64,000 nt of DNA from an uncultured Clostridia bacterium (GCA_947630845.1 CANRJB010000007.1:1-64000), one strand, 5' to 3'; shown: positions 27,282-35,318, counted from the first letter of the stretch. The notes: a model not told the origin generated them from the letters alone. Numbers and translations are program-made.

Positions 27282-27524
27282 CTACTCGATTTCCTGTTCA
27301 AGCTGACGGAACACCTCAGCATCGAAGAATTCTTCGAGTGTGATATCCAATCCGTCGCAGAGCATCTTGATGGTCGCAACACCGGGATTCAAGCTGATTC
27401 CGTAGAGAATGTTCTTGATGGTAGACGGGGGAATGGCGGCGAGATGTGCCAGTCCATTGACCGTAATGCCCCGTTCCTTGCACAGCTCTTGGATACGTTG
27501 TGCGACTGCTTCGTGTACTTTCAT
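27282..27524 (-). CDS. Small XRE-family (Cro/C1) DNA-binding protein
   Basis: An 80-residue protein almost entirely made of an HTH_3 domain (IQELCKERGITVNGLAHLAAIPPSTIKNIL) plus a short acidic C-terminal tail. GGAGGTGCAGTCAT precedes ATG 27524. It is divergent from the proline-rich repeat gene, and the 154-bp gap between them holds inverted repeats. It is a reasonable candidate for local regulator of that gene, but this is inference. Confidence 0.88.
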   Translation of the reverse strand: MKVHEAVAQRIQELCKERGITVNGLAHLAAIPPSTIKNILYGISLNPGVATIKMLCDGLDITLEEFFDAEVFRQLEQEIE

Positions 27525-27543
27525 ATGACTGCACCTCCAACAG

Positions 27544-27573
27544 AAAAGTATGTTTAATTTAGTATATACTTTT
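27544..27573. promoter_or_regulatory. Inverted repeat upstream of the XRE gene
   Basis: AAAAGTAT (27544-27551) and ATACTTTT (27566-27573) flank a 14-bp spacer that contains most of an AGTATATACT palindrome. The position overlaps the probable XRE promoter and fits an autoregulatory operator. Confidence 0.4.
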
Positions 27574-27634
27574 TTTACATAAAATGAAGATTATATATAG
27601 ACTTTTCAGATGAGATGTGTTATAATATGAATGT

Positions 27635-27650
27635 AGTCTATTTATAGACT
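27635..27650. promoter_or_regulatory. Palindrome at the start region of the proline-repeat gene promoter
   Basis: AGTCTAT-TT-ATAGACT is a perfect 7+2+7 inverted repeat just downstream of a TATAAT box (27621-27626). A half-site ATAGACT lies at 27597-27603, near the expected -35 position. The pattern fits a repressor operator. Confidence 0.55.
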
Positions 27651-27678
27651 CAGTATATTGTTTTAGGAGGAATGGATA

Positions 27679-28854
27679 ATGAATGAACAGAATCCTAACC
27701 CAAATGGTGGGCAGCAGCCTAATGAATCGCTGCAAAACAATCAGCCAAAACCCACCCAACCGCCGCCAAACGTTCGGCAAAATCCCAACCAACCGCCGCC
27801 AAACGCTCGGCAAAATCCCAACCAACCACCGCCAAACGCTCGGCAAAAACCCAACCAACCGCCGCCAAACGCTCGGCAAAAACCCAACCAACCGCCGCCA
27901 AACGTTCGGCAAAATCCCAACCAACCACCGCCAAATTATCAGCAGAATCCCAATCAACCGCCGCCAAATTATCAGCAGAACCCCAACCAACCACCGCCAA
28001 ACTATTGGCAGAACCCCAACCAACCGCCGCCTTATGTTGTATATCAACAACCACCGCAGAAACAAAAGCATGGGTGTTTTTACTATGGTTGCCTGATTTC
28101 TTTGCTGATTTTTTTAGTGTTTTTTTTGATTTTTATCATCGTGCCGACTATTCTTGGCTATTCAAAAAAATCACGTGATGCAAAACAAGAATCCTCTGCT
28201 ATCGTGGAGACACAGGCAGCTTCCAATAAAGCAGCAAAAGAAACGACCGCATCAGCTGCCCCTACAGAGGTTGAATCGACATCTTCTCCTGAGGCAGCAG
28301 CAGAAAGCACCTATGAAAATAACGAGTATTTTGAAATTGTAGAGACAGAAAGTTTTTTGAATTCAATTGGGAGTACAATCGTGATTCACAAGGTACTTGC
28401 AAAGAAGGATGCTTCTGTAGATGGAACTCTACTCGCAGTAAAAGCGGATGGGAGTGTAGTCGGTAAAAGCACAGACTCGATAATACTAACAGAAGGAGAG
28501 TATAACTATTTCAGATATTATTTTGATAGTGACATCTCACAGGCATCAATTCAAGCAAGTGCAAATACCAGAAGTGATTCTTTTCTGGCTGGTGAACGAA
28601 ATGGGGTCGAAATGGTACAGTATAATCAATCAGAAGATACCCTGTACGTTACCTTCCGACAAACAGCTGATGAAATCGGCTCGTTTGCGAAATTTAAACT
28701 TCTGTTATATCAAGGTGATAAGATAGTAGGTGCTGAGGATGGCTATTTCAATATTTATACTACTAATCTAAATGGAAAGGATTCAACAGATGTAGCATCT
28801 GTCTTTGTATATGGAATCAGTTTTGATAGAGTAGAATATATCTATGAACCATAA
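27679..28854 (+). CDS. Proline-rich repeat single-TM protein with extracytoplasmic domain
   Basis: A 391-residue protein not recognised as a known family. Residues about 24-120 are nine copies (last one partial) of an 11-residue NPNQPPPNARQ-like unit. A Cys-containing membrane helix follows at about 135-160, then a Ser/Thr/Ala/Glu linker, then a beta-rich domain of about 180 residues that may resemble FxLYD/DUF-type Ig-like folds. With no signal peptide, the repeat is predicted to be cytoplasmic and the C-terminal domain outside. AGGAGG precedes ATG 27679 at eight bases. Codon use and composition are AT-richer than neighbours, suggesting transfer. It is divergent from a small XRE gene. Confidence 0.85.
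   Translation: MNEQNPNPNGGQQPNESLQNNQPKPTQPPPNVRQNPNQPPPNARQNPNQPPPNARQKPNQPPPNARQKPNQPPPNVRQNPNQPPPNYQQNPNQPPPNYQQNPNQPPPNYWQNPNQPPPYVVYQQPPQKQKHGCFYYGCLISLLIFLVFFLIFIIVPTILGYSKKSRDAKQESSAIVETQAASNKAAKETTASAAPTEVESTSSPEAAAESTYENNEYFEIVETESFLNSIGSTIVIHKVLAKKDASVDGTLLAVKADGSVVGKSTDSIILTEGEYNYFRYYFDSDISQASIQASANTRSDSFLAGERNGVEMVQYNQSEDTLYVTFRQTADEIGSFAKFKLLLYQGDKIVGAEDGYFNIYTTNLNGKDSTDVASVFVYGISFDRVEYIYEP
27748..28038 (+). repeat. Tandem 33-bp repeats coding Pro/Gln/Asn-rich 11-mers
   Basis: Eight full 33-bp units and one partial unit are in phase with the reading frame. Early units end in NARQ or NVRQ, later ones in NYQQ or NYWQ, so the array has diverged in blocks. Confidence 0.95.
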
Positions 28855-28860
28855 TCACCC

Positions 28861-28896
28861 CCCTGCCGGAAAGCACTCCGGCAGGGCTTGCTTTTT
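28861..28896 (+). terminator. Terminator of the proline-repeat gene
   Basis: CCCTGCCGGA (28861-28870) pairs perfectly with TCCGGCAGGG (28877-28886), followed by a T-rich tail. Confidence 0.88.
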
Positions 28897-28916
28897 CTGT
28901 GAAATTGTGATATAAT
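28888..28916 (+). promoter_or_regulatory. Promoter of the capA-like cluster
   Basis: TTGCTT (28888-28893), 17-bp spacer, TATAAT (28911-28916); the -35 box lies in the tail of the preceding terminator. Confidence 0.6.
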
Positions 28917-28946
28917 GAACGTATCATGAAAAGGAGGAGAAAACTT

Positions 28947-30113
28947 ATGCGTTGCAGAAAGCTGCTGCCGCTGATCCTGCTCTGTGCTGCCGGAATGACG
29001 GCGTGCGGTTATGCAGAGCGGCATATTGATGTAGCGACCCTCTATCCCGACGGTACCGTCTCCGCCGACCTGCCCACGGAAACCGTCCCTCCCACCTCTG
29101 AACCTGTCACAGAACCTTCCACAGAGCCGGAGATCCCTTTCGACTACACCATCTGCTTTACCGGCGATATCAGCGTGGAGGACGGCGCACATACCACTGC
29201 CCGTTGGCTTGCCAACAACAGGGACACTTCTGCATGCTTTGATGAGACGATCATGAGCGAGATGCAGGGAGCAGATATCTGCTTTGCCAACAATGAATTT
29301 CCCTACTCCACAAGGGGCAGTGCAACACCCGGCAAGGATTATACTTACCGTGCTGATCCGGCAAATGTGCAGTTGATGCTCGATCTGGGCGTGGACATTG
29401 TGTCGCTTGCCAATAACCATGCCTACGACTATGGTCCGGATGCCCTCTGCGATACGCTCGATGTCCTTGATGATGCCGGTATCAGGCGTGTGGGGGCAGG
29501 CAGAGATCTCGAAGAAGCCTCCCGGACGGCTTTTATTGAGCTGGACGGGCTGACCGTTGCCTTCCTCAACGGCACACGTGTCGAATGGGTGGAGCTGACA
29601 AAGGGTGCGACCGAAACAGAACCGGGGGTATTCCGTACTGTTGACCCGGAACTGCTCTATCAGAGAGTACGGGAAGCACGGGAACTGGCTGACCTTGTTG
29701 TCGTCTACATGCACTGGGGCATTGAAGGTGTGGACTATCTTGAGGAATATCAGCAGACTGTCGGCAAGGAACTCATTGACAATGGCGCAGATGCTGTCAT
29801 CGGCGACCATACGCACTGCTTGCAGGGCGTGGAACTGTACAAGGGAAAACCCATCATCTATTCTCTGGGCAACTACTGGTTCAATGCACGGACGCAGAAC
29901 ACCGCTCTTGCCAAACTCCATGTGACCGGCACAAAGTCTGACTATACGCTCCGGATGCAGTATCTCCCGGCACTCCAGTCCAACTGCACTGTGTCCTATA
30001 TCTCCGACCCCGGTCAGCAGGAGGCGTATTACAGCTACTTAGAAAGCATTTCACCCAATGTGGAATTCGACGATGACGGATATTTTATGGAGGTCCAGAA
30101 TGGAACAGAATAA
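28947..30113 (+). CDS. CapA-family (PGA_cap) metallophosphatase-like lipoprotein
   Basis: A 388-residue exported protein with a lipobox near residue 17-18 (AGMTAC), an acidic/Thr-Pro linker, then a PGA_cap calcineurin-like domain. Visible metal-site motifs are CFTGDISVEDG, SLANNHAYDYG, YMHWGIEG and GDHTHCLQGVE. CapA/PgsA proteins take part in poly-gamma-glutamate capsule export, but the other capsule genes are absent, so the role is uncertain. AAGGAGGAG lies seven bases before ATG 28947; the in-frame ATG at 28926 precedes that site. It heads a cluster of overlapping genes with a zinc-ribbon protein and a nucleoside phosphorylase. Confidence 0.9.
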   Translation: MRCRKLLPLILLCAAGMTACGYAERHIDVATLYPDGTVSADLPTETVPPTSEPVTEPSTEPEIPFDYTICFTGDISVEDGAHTTARWLANNRDTSACFDETIMSEMQGADICFANNEFPYSTRGSATPGKDYTYRADPANVQLMLDLGVDIVSLANNHAYDYGPDALCDTLDVLDDAGIRRVGAGRDLEEASRTAFIELDGLTVAFLNGTRVEWVELTKGATETEPGVFRTVDPELLYQRVREARELADLVVVYMHWGIEGVDYLEEYQQTVGKELIDNGADAVIGDHTHCLQGVELYKGKPIIYSLGNYWFNARTQNTALAKLHVTGTKSDYTLRMQYLPALQSNCTVSYISDPGQQEAYYSYLESISPNVEFDDDGYFMEVQNGTE

Positions 30114-30399
30114 ACCGGAAATATTTGAAGATGTATTGAGGATCGCAATGCTTTGTCCGCAATGCGGAACAGAAATGAAAAAGGGAGAGATCATCTCCGT
30201 AACGAACAGAACCGCTCCGCTGGTCTGGCTGCCGGAACAGTACCTGACACAACATGCATTTGTGCCGGCATCGCTCCAGAAAATTGAGAAGGACGGTGGT
30301 ATCGTTATCCCTCAGAAAGGCGCACACACGTATGCTTGCATGGTGTGCGGTCTGATCCTGACGGAGACAGAAAGGAAATGGAGCTATGCAGACTTATGA
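30100..30399 (+). CDS. Small zinc-ribbon protein
   Basis: A 99-residue protein with two CxxC pairs (CPQCGTEMKKGEI near residue 19 and CMVCG near 80) that should bind one zinc. A family of small clostridial zinc-ribbon proteins (DUF6487/PF20097-like) has a similar layout; I assign this with low certainty. Start ATG 30100 has GGAGG six bases upstream and overlaps the capA stop by 14 bases. Its end overlaps the next gene by 14 bases, indicating tight coupling. Confidence 0.8.
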   Translation: MEQNKPEIFEDVLRIAMLCPQCGTEMKKGEIISVTNRTAPLVWLPEQYLTQHAFVPASLQKIEKDGGIVIPQKGAHTYACMVCGLILTETERKWSYADL

Positions 30400-31687
30400 T
30401 CTGATCCAAAAGACACGCCGCAAAGAACCGCTGACCGAAGCAGAGATCTGTTTCCTTGTGGACGGCTTTACTAAGGGCGTAATTCCCGATTATATGATGT
30501 CGGCATGGATGATGGCGGTCTGCTGTCAGGGGCTGACGACGGAGGAGACTTCTGCCCTTACGCTTGCCATGCGTGATTCCGGTGACTGCCTTGATCTGTC
30601 CACAGTCGGCGGCGTAACTGTCGATAAGCACAGCACAGGCGGTATCGGCGACAAGACTACTTTGCTCGTTGCGCCCATCGTGGCAGCATGCGGCGGATAT
30701 GTGCCGAAGATGTCGGGCAAAGGACTCGGCTTCACGGGAGGGACGATCGACAAATTAGAAAGCATCCCCGGCTTTTCCGTCACGCTGAGTGAACAGGAAT
30801 TTCTGAAACAGACCAGAGAGATCGGCTGCGCCGTCATCTCACAGAGCGGCAACCTGACCCCTGCTGACAAGAAAATGTATGCCCTGCGTAACCTCACGGC
30901 AACGGTTGACAGCATTCCCCTTATCTGCGCAAGCATCATGAGCAAGAAACTTGCGCTCGGTGCAGACTGCATTGTGCTTGATGTCAAATATGGAAGCGGC
31001 GCATTCATGAAAACAGCGGAAGATGCTGCCATCCTTGCAAAACAGATGGTTGATGTTGCCAAACTTGCCGGTAAAAAATGCCGTGCTGTCATTACGGATA
31101 TGAACGCTCCCCTCGGCTGCTGTGTGGGCAATGCTCTCGAAGTCGAAGAAGTCATCCATCTCCTGCATGGTGAGGAACAGAACAGGGTGACGGAATTATC
31201 CCTTGCCTTGGCGGCACAGATGCTGTTTTTGTCCGGCAAAGGGGACATTGTGCAGTGCTACCGTATGGCGGAACAGGCACTCACATCCGGTGAAGCTCTG
31301 GTAAAATTCGGGCAGATGGTCGCTGCACAGGGCGGCGATCCCCACATCACAGATCATACAGACCTTCTGCCAAAGGCTGCATGTGAAAAGATTGTCACTG
31401 CACCGCAGAGCGGCTACATCCGCTCCATTCACAGTGAAGAAGTCGGGCTGGCTTGTCTGGAGCTTGGCGCAGGACGGACGGCTGACCATCCGTCGATCGA
31501 CTATGGCGCAGGTGTGCGGTTCTGCTGTGGGGTGGGTGATGCCATCGAAGCGGATGCTCCCCTGTGTACGGTATACGGCAGCACGCAGGAACTCTGCGAT
31601 CGTGCGGAAAAACGTCTGCTCGATGCCATTGCCATCCGGAAAGTACCGCCACAGAAAACACCGCTCATTCATACGATCATTGGTTGA
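30386..31687 (+). CDS. pdp: Pyrimidine-nucleoside phosphorylase
   Basis: Catalyses phosphorolysis of uridine, thymidine and deoxyuridine to base and (deoxy)ribose-1-phosphate for salvage. The 433-residue product carries the family motifs KHSTGGIGDKTTLL, SGKGLGFTGGTIDKLESIPG and KKLALGADCIVLDVKYGSGAFM. Length favours Pdp over anthranilate phosphoribosyltransferase. It overlaps the zinc-ribbon gene upstream and ends at a strong terminator. Confidence 0.95.
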   Translation: MQTYDLIQKTRRKEPLTEAEICFLVDGFTKGVIPDYMMSAWMMAVCCQGLTTEETSALTLAMRDSGDCLDLSTVGGVTVDKHSTGGIGDKTTLLVAPIVAACGGYVPKMSGKGLGFTGGTIDKLESIPGFSVTLSEQEFLKQTREIGCAVISQSGNLTPADKKMYALRNLTATVDSIPLICASIMSKKLALGADCIVLDVKYGSGAFMKTAEDAAILAKQMVDVAKLAGKKCRAVITDMNAPLGCCVGNALEVEEVIHLLHGEEQNRVTELSLALAAQMLFLSGKGDIVQCYRMAEQALTSGEALVKFGQMVAAQGGDPHITDHTDLLPKAACEKIVTAPQSGYIRSIHSEEVGLACLELGAGRTADHPSIDYGAGVRFCCGVGDAIEADAPLCTVYGSTQELCDRAEKRLLDAIAIRKVPPQKTPLIHTIIG

Positions 31688-31693
31688 ATTTGT

Positions 31694-31724
31694 GCAGGGT
31701 GCTGCTATAGCACCCTGCTTTTTT
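31694..31724 (+). terminator. Terminator of pdp
   Basis: GCAGGGTGCT (31694-31703) pairs perfectly with AGCACCCTGC (31709-31718), followed by six T. Confidence 0.95.
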
Positions 31725-31754
31725 GTTAAGAACGCCAAAGTTGCTGAGAACCCC

Positions 31755-31783
31755 TTGACAAAGTAGCAAAAGTATACTATCAT
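31755..31783 (+). promoter_or_regulatory. Promoter of the NrtR-like regulator gene
   Basis: TTGACA (31755-31760), 17-bp spacer, TATCAT (31778-31783). The 17-bp palindrome at 31794-31810 lies just downstream. Confidence 0.7.
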
Positions 31784-31793
31784 AGAAGTACAA

Positions 31794-31810
31794 AGTAGTG
31801 ATTCACTACT
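31794..31810. promoter_or_regulatory. Candidate NrtR operator
   Basis: AGTAGTGA-T-TCACTACT is a perfect 8+1+8 palindrome covering the expected transcription start of the nrtR-like gene, well placed for autorepression. Confidence 0.65.
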
Positions 31811-31829
31811 AACAAAGAAGGTGATCCCA

Positions 31830-32492
31830 ATGACAGAGGAAGAATTTCTGCAACGCTACCGCAGCTCCGACTATGAAAAACCTTCCGTCACCGTCGATGC
31901 GGCTTTGTTTACAGTACGGGACGGGATGTTGCAGGTACTGCTCACCAAACGCAATGAACATCCCTTTCAGGGAAGGCTTGCCTTGCCGGGCGTCTTTGTC
32001 GGTATGCATGAGACGCTCGATGAGGCAGCGGCAAGAGCTTTGCACGATAAGACCGGGCTGCATGACATTTTTCTCGAACAGCTCTATACATGGGGCAGCA
32101 TCGACAGAGATCCCCGTATGCGTGTGATCTCCGTCTCCTACTATGCTCTCGTCCCTGAGATGCGGCTCTCCGGTATGACGGGTGCGGCTTTGTTCCCGGC
32201 TGAGGAGATGGCAGCCGCTCACGATATCGCTTTCGACCATAGCCGCATCATTGCCTGCGGGAGAGAACGTATCCGCAATAAAGTGAATTATTCGGATATC
32301 GCCTTCTCCCTCGTGGGACAGGAATTTACACTCCCGGAATTGCAGCATATCTATGAGATCCTGCTCGGTCAGAAACTCTATAAAGCCAACTTCCGCAAAA
32401 AAATCGCTGACAAAATTCTGCCCACCGATCAGTTTACATCCGGTTCGCAGCATCGTCCAAGCAGGATCTACCGCAGAAATACGCCGCCGTGA
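31830..32492 (+). CDS. NrtR-like Nudix-domain transcriptional regulator of NAD metabolism
   Basis: A 220-residue protein with an N-terminal Nudix fold (about 15-140) and a C-terminal winged helix (about 150-210; TLPELQHIYEILLGQKLYKANFRKKI), the NrtR architecture. The Nudix box GMHETLDEAAARALHDKTGL lacks the REx2EE catalytic acids (RA and DK instead), consistent with ADP-ribose sensing rather than hydrolysis. It precedes nicotinamidase and pncB, the expected NrtR targets. Start ATG 31830 has AAGGTGAT upstream; an in-frame GTG at 31821 is less likely. The gene name nrtR is inferred from architecture and context, so I leave the symbol empty. Confidence 0.85.
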   Translation: MTEEEFLQRYRSSDYEKPSVTVDAALFTVRDGMLQVLLTKRNEHPFQGRLALPGVFVGMHETLDEAAARALHDKTGLHDIFLEQLYTWGSIDRDPRMRVISVSYYALVPEMRLSGMTGAALFPAEEMAAAHDIAFDHSRIIACGRERIRNKVNYSDIAFSLVGQEFTLPELQHIYEILLGQKLYKANFRKKIADKILPTDQFTSGSQHRPSRIYRRNTPP

Positions 32493-32543
32493 ACACCGGC
32501 AGAGCGGACAGCGGAAGAGGATGATAAAATTCCACAAAACCGC

Positions 32544-32572
32544 TTGACGTAATCCCTGTTTTGTAGTAAAAT
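32544..32572 (+). promoter_or_regulatory. Promoter of the pduL-pncA-pncB unit
   Basis: TTGACG (32544-32549), 17-bp spacer, TAAAAT (32567-32572). TAGTA-type half-sites overlap the -10 region. Confidence 0.65.
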
Positions 32573-32595
32573 AGTAATGACGGCGAAAGCCGAAT

Positions 32596-32605
32596 ACTAC
32601 ATAGT
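32596..32605. promoter_or_regulatory. Possible second NrtR-type site
   Basis: ACTA-CA-TAGT inverted repeat between the promoter and the ribosome-binding site. It shares the ACTA/TAGT core with the 31794 palindrome but is shorter. Confidence 0.35.
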
Positions 32606-32618
32606 GGAGGAAAATGTC

Positions 32619-33200
32619 ATGTCCAAGAAATTTATCATCGAAACATCCGCACGCCATGTCCATGTCACACAGGAGACACTGGAGAGGCTGTTCGGCAAGG
32701 GAGCGACCCTGACGAAGAAGAAAGACCTTTCACAGCCCGGTCAGTATGCCTGTGAGGAGAGAGTGACCATCGTAGGTCCGAAGAAGGAGCTTGCCAATGT
32801 GTCCATTCTCGGTCCGGTCCGTCCGGCAGATCAGGTGGAGCTGTCGGCAACAGATGCACGCTCCATCGGTGTCGCTGCACCTATCCGGGAATCCGGCGAT
32901 GTAGCAGGATCAGGCGCATGCAAGATCGTAGGTCCCTGCGGTGAGGTGGAGATCACAGAAGGTGTGATCGTGGCAAAGCGGCACATCCATCTGACACCCG
33001 AAGATGCAGAGGAGCTTGGTGTCAAGGATAAGGATGTCGTATGGGTAAAGTGTGAGACTGACGGCAGAAAGGCAATTCTTGGCGACGTGGTATGCCGTGT
33101 GTCCCCGAAATTCGCAAGAGCTATGCACATCGACACAGACGAGTCCAATGCCATCGGTGCAGGACGGGAGCTGTACGGTGAGATCGTAACTGTAGACTAA
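32619..33200 (+). CDS. PduL-type phosphotransacylase
   Basis: PduL enzymes exchange CoA and phosphate on acyl groups (acetyl-CoA or propanoyl-CoA to acyl-phosphate) and replace Pta in some bacteria. The 193-residue product has the two zinc-histidine motifs, ARHVHVT near residue 10 and KRHIHLTPEDAEELGV near residue 114. There is no N-terminal encapsulation peptide and no microcompartment gene nearby, so a cytosolic housekeeping form is likely. ATG 32619 follows GGAGG at eight bases. It is followed 41 bp later by nicotinamidase and pncB, an unexpected setting. Confidence 0.93.
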   Translation: MSKKFIIETSARHVHVTQETLERLFGKGATLTKKKDLSQPGQYACEERVTIVGPKKELANVSILGPVRPADQVELSATDARSIGVAAPIRESGDVAGSGACKIVGPCGEVEITEGVIVAKRHIHLTPEDAEELGVKDKDVVWVKCETDGRKAILGDVVCRVSPKFARAMHIDTDESNAIGAGRELYGEIVTVD

Positions 33201-33241
33201 CGGCAGCAGAGAAACGCTGCTGCCATCAAGGAGGTAATCAA

Positions 33242-33880
33242 ATGAACATACTGAACGAATGGCGGCAGCAGTGTTCCACGCTGCCCGGACTGCAAGCCGG
33301 AACGCTCTGTGACGGCAAGACCATGCTTGTGATCGTCGACATGGTCAACGGGTTTCTGACGGAAGGGGTGCTGTCAAGCCCCCGTGCAGCATCGGTTCTG
33401 CCGGCAGTGGAAAACCTGCTTCTCTTTGCGAAGAACAGCGGTATTCCGGTCATTGCATTTGCGGACTGTCACGAGCCGGACTGCATCGAATTTGACAGCT
33501 TTCCGCCGCACTGCATCCGTGGGACGAGCGAATCAGAAATCGCACCATCTTTGCAGAAGATCGGCGGCTACCGCATCATTGAGAAAAATTCGACCAACGG
33601 CTTTCTGGTTCCAGCCTTTCAGGAGATCATGCAGAAGCCGGATGTACAGCGCATGGTGGTGTGCGGAGTCTGCACGGATATCTGTGTGATGCAGTTTGCG
33701 CTGACATTAAAGACCTTCTGCAATCAGAATGACAGGAAAATGGAAGTCGTGATCCCGGTCAACACGGTGGAGACTTATGACGCACCCGGACACAATGCGG
33801 AGCTGCTACAGGCGGCAGCCTTGCAGATCATGCAGCAGGCAGGCATTACTTTGGTAAAAGAGGTGGCTTACGATGGATGA
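33242..33880 (+). CDS. Nicotinamidase-type isochorismatase-family hydrolase
   Basis: A 212-residue cysteine hydrolase predicted to deamidate nicotinamide to nicotinate. The catalytic triad appears as Asp in IVDMVNGF, Lys in IEKNSTNGF and Cys in CGVCTDICV. Metal-site candidates lie in FADCHEPD. Direct overlap (8 bases) with pncB strongly supports a nicotinamidase role over other isochorismatase-family activities. AAGGAGG precedes ATG 33242. Confidence 0.9.
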   Translation: MNILNEWRQQCSTLPGLQAGTLCDGKTMLVIVDMVNGFLTEGVLSSPRAASVLPAVENLLLFAKNSGIPVIAFADCHEPDCIEFDSFPPHCIRGTSESEIAPSLQKIGGYRIIEKNSTNGFLVPAFQEIMQKPDVQRMVVCGVCTDICVMQFALTLKTFCNQNDRKMEVVIPVNTVETYDAPGHNAELLQAAALQIMQQAGITLVKEVAYDG

Positions 33881-35309
33881 AAGAAATCTGACGATGCTGG
33901 TGGACTTTTACGAGCTGACGATGGGAAACGGCTTTCTGGAAAATGGCTGCGGTGAGGAGATCGCCTACTTCGATATGTTCTACCGCAAGGCACCGGACGA
34001 TGCTGCCTATGCGATCGCCGCAGGACTGGAGCAGGTCATTGCCTATCTGAACAACCTGTCCTTCACGGACGAGGACATTGCCTATCTGCGTGGGAAGGGG
34101 ATGTTCTGTGAAGCGTTTCTTGACTATCTGCGGAATTTCCGATTCGCCTGTGATGTGTGGGCAGTGCCGGAGGGGACACCTGTCTTTCCGGGCGAACCTA
34201 TCCTGACGGTAAGAGGTCCGGCAATACAGGCGCAGTTCATTGAGACGATGGTGTTGCTCTCCATCAACCACCAGAGCCTGATCGCCACCAAAGCGAACCG
34301 CATCGTAACGGCAGCACAGGGACGACCGGTCATGGAATTTGGTTCACGGCGTGCGCAGGGGTATGATGGTGCTGTCTACGGCGCAAGGGCTGCCTACATC
34401 GGCGGTGTTGCCGGGACGGCTTGCACGATCGCAGACAGGGCATTCCGGATCCCTGCTCTGGGGACGATGGCACACAGCTTTGTGCAGCTCTATGACACGG
34501 AGCTTGATGCCTTCCGGGCATATGCAAAGATCTATCCCGATGACTGCACCCTTCTGGTGGACACCTACAGCGTGCTGCACTCCGGTATCCCGAATGCCAT
34601 CACGGTGTTCAAGGAGCTGGAGGCAGAAGGTCACAGGGGCAAGGGCATCCGCATTGACAGCGGAGATATGGCGTATCTGTCCAAGAAGGCAAGGAAGATG
34701 CTCGATGCTGCCGGGTTGGAGTACGTGGGCATCGTGGCATCCAATTCGCTTGATGAATACATCATCCGTGACCTGATCATGCAGGGTGCGCAGATCAACA
34801 GCTTCGGCGTGGGAGAGCGGCTTGTCACCTCGAAATCTGAGCCGGTGTTCGGCGGTGTCTACAAACTGGCAGCGGTGGAGAAGGACGGTGTCATCATCCC
34901 GAAGATCAAGATCTCGGAAAATGCCGTCAAGGTCACAAATCCTTCGTTCAAAACGGTATGGAGACTCTTTGACAATGAGAGCGGCAAGGCACTGGCAGAT
35001 GTGCTGACCATGTACGATGAGAACATCGACGACAGCAAGCCCTATGAGATCTTTGACCCCATTCACACCTACAAGCGCAAGACTGTCACCAACTTCACGG
35101 CAAAACGGCTGCTTGTCCCCGTTTTTGAAAAGGGGAAATGCATCTACGAAAGCCCGTCTCTGCCGGATATCCAGCGTTACTGCAAGGCACAGCTTGAAAC
35201 CATCTGGGAGGAAGTCAAGCGGTTTGAAAATCCGCAGACGTATTTCGTTGACCTGAGCCAAAGACTCTGGGAGCTGAAATATACGATGCTGAAAAATAAT
35301 AAAATGTGA
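33873..35309 (+). CDS. pncB: Nicotinate phosphoribosyltransferase
   Basis: PncB makes nicotinate mononucleotide from nicotinate, PRPP and ATP in the Preiss-Handler NAD salvage route. The 478-residue product shows the Firmicute-type N-terminus (DFYELTMGNGFLENG), the substrate region EFGSRRAQGYDGAVYGARAA-type loop, GTMAHSF with the phosphorylated His, and RIDSGDMAYLSKKAR. Its start lies inside the nicotinamidase gene, so production of the two enzymes is coupled. The MTA/SAH nucleosidase follows after 9 bp. Confidence 0.96.
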   Translation: MDERNLTMLVDFYELTMGNGFLENGCGEEIAYFDMFYRKAPDDAAYAIAAGLEQVIAYLNNLSFTDEDIAYLRGKGMFCEAFLDYLRNFRFACDVWAVPEGTPVFPGEPILTVRGPAIQAQFIETMVLLSINHQSLIATKANRIVTAAQGRPVMEFGSRRAQGYDGAVYGARAAYIGGVAGTACTIADRAFRIPALGTMAHSFVQLYDTELDAFRAYAKIYPDDCTLLVDTYSVLHSGIPNAITVFKELEAEGHRGKGIRIDSGDMAYLSKKARKMLDAAGLEYVGIVASNSLDEYIIRDLIMQGAQINSFGVGERLVTSKSEPVFGGVYKLAAVEKDGVIIPKIKISENAVKVTNPSFKTVWRLFDNESGKALADVLTMYDENIDDSKPYEIFDPIHTYKRKTVTNFTAKRLLVPVFEKGKCIYESPSLPDIQRYCKAQLETIWEEVKRFENPQTYFVDLSQRLWELKYTMLKNNKM

Positions 35310-35318
35310 GGAACGACT

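Noticed and set aside
32619-33200. Bacterial microcompartment locus
   Set aside because: PduL here has no encapsulation peptide and no shell protein genes adjoin it.
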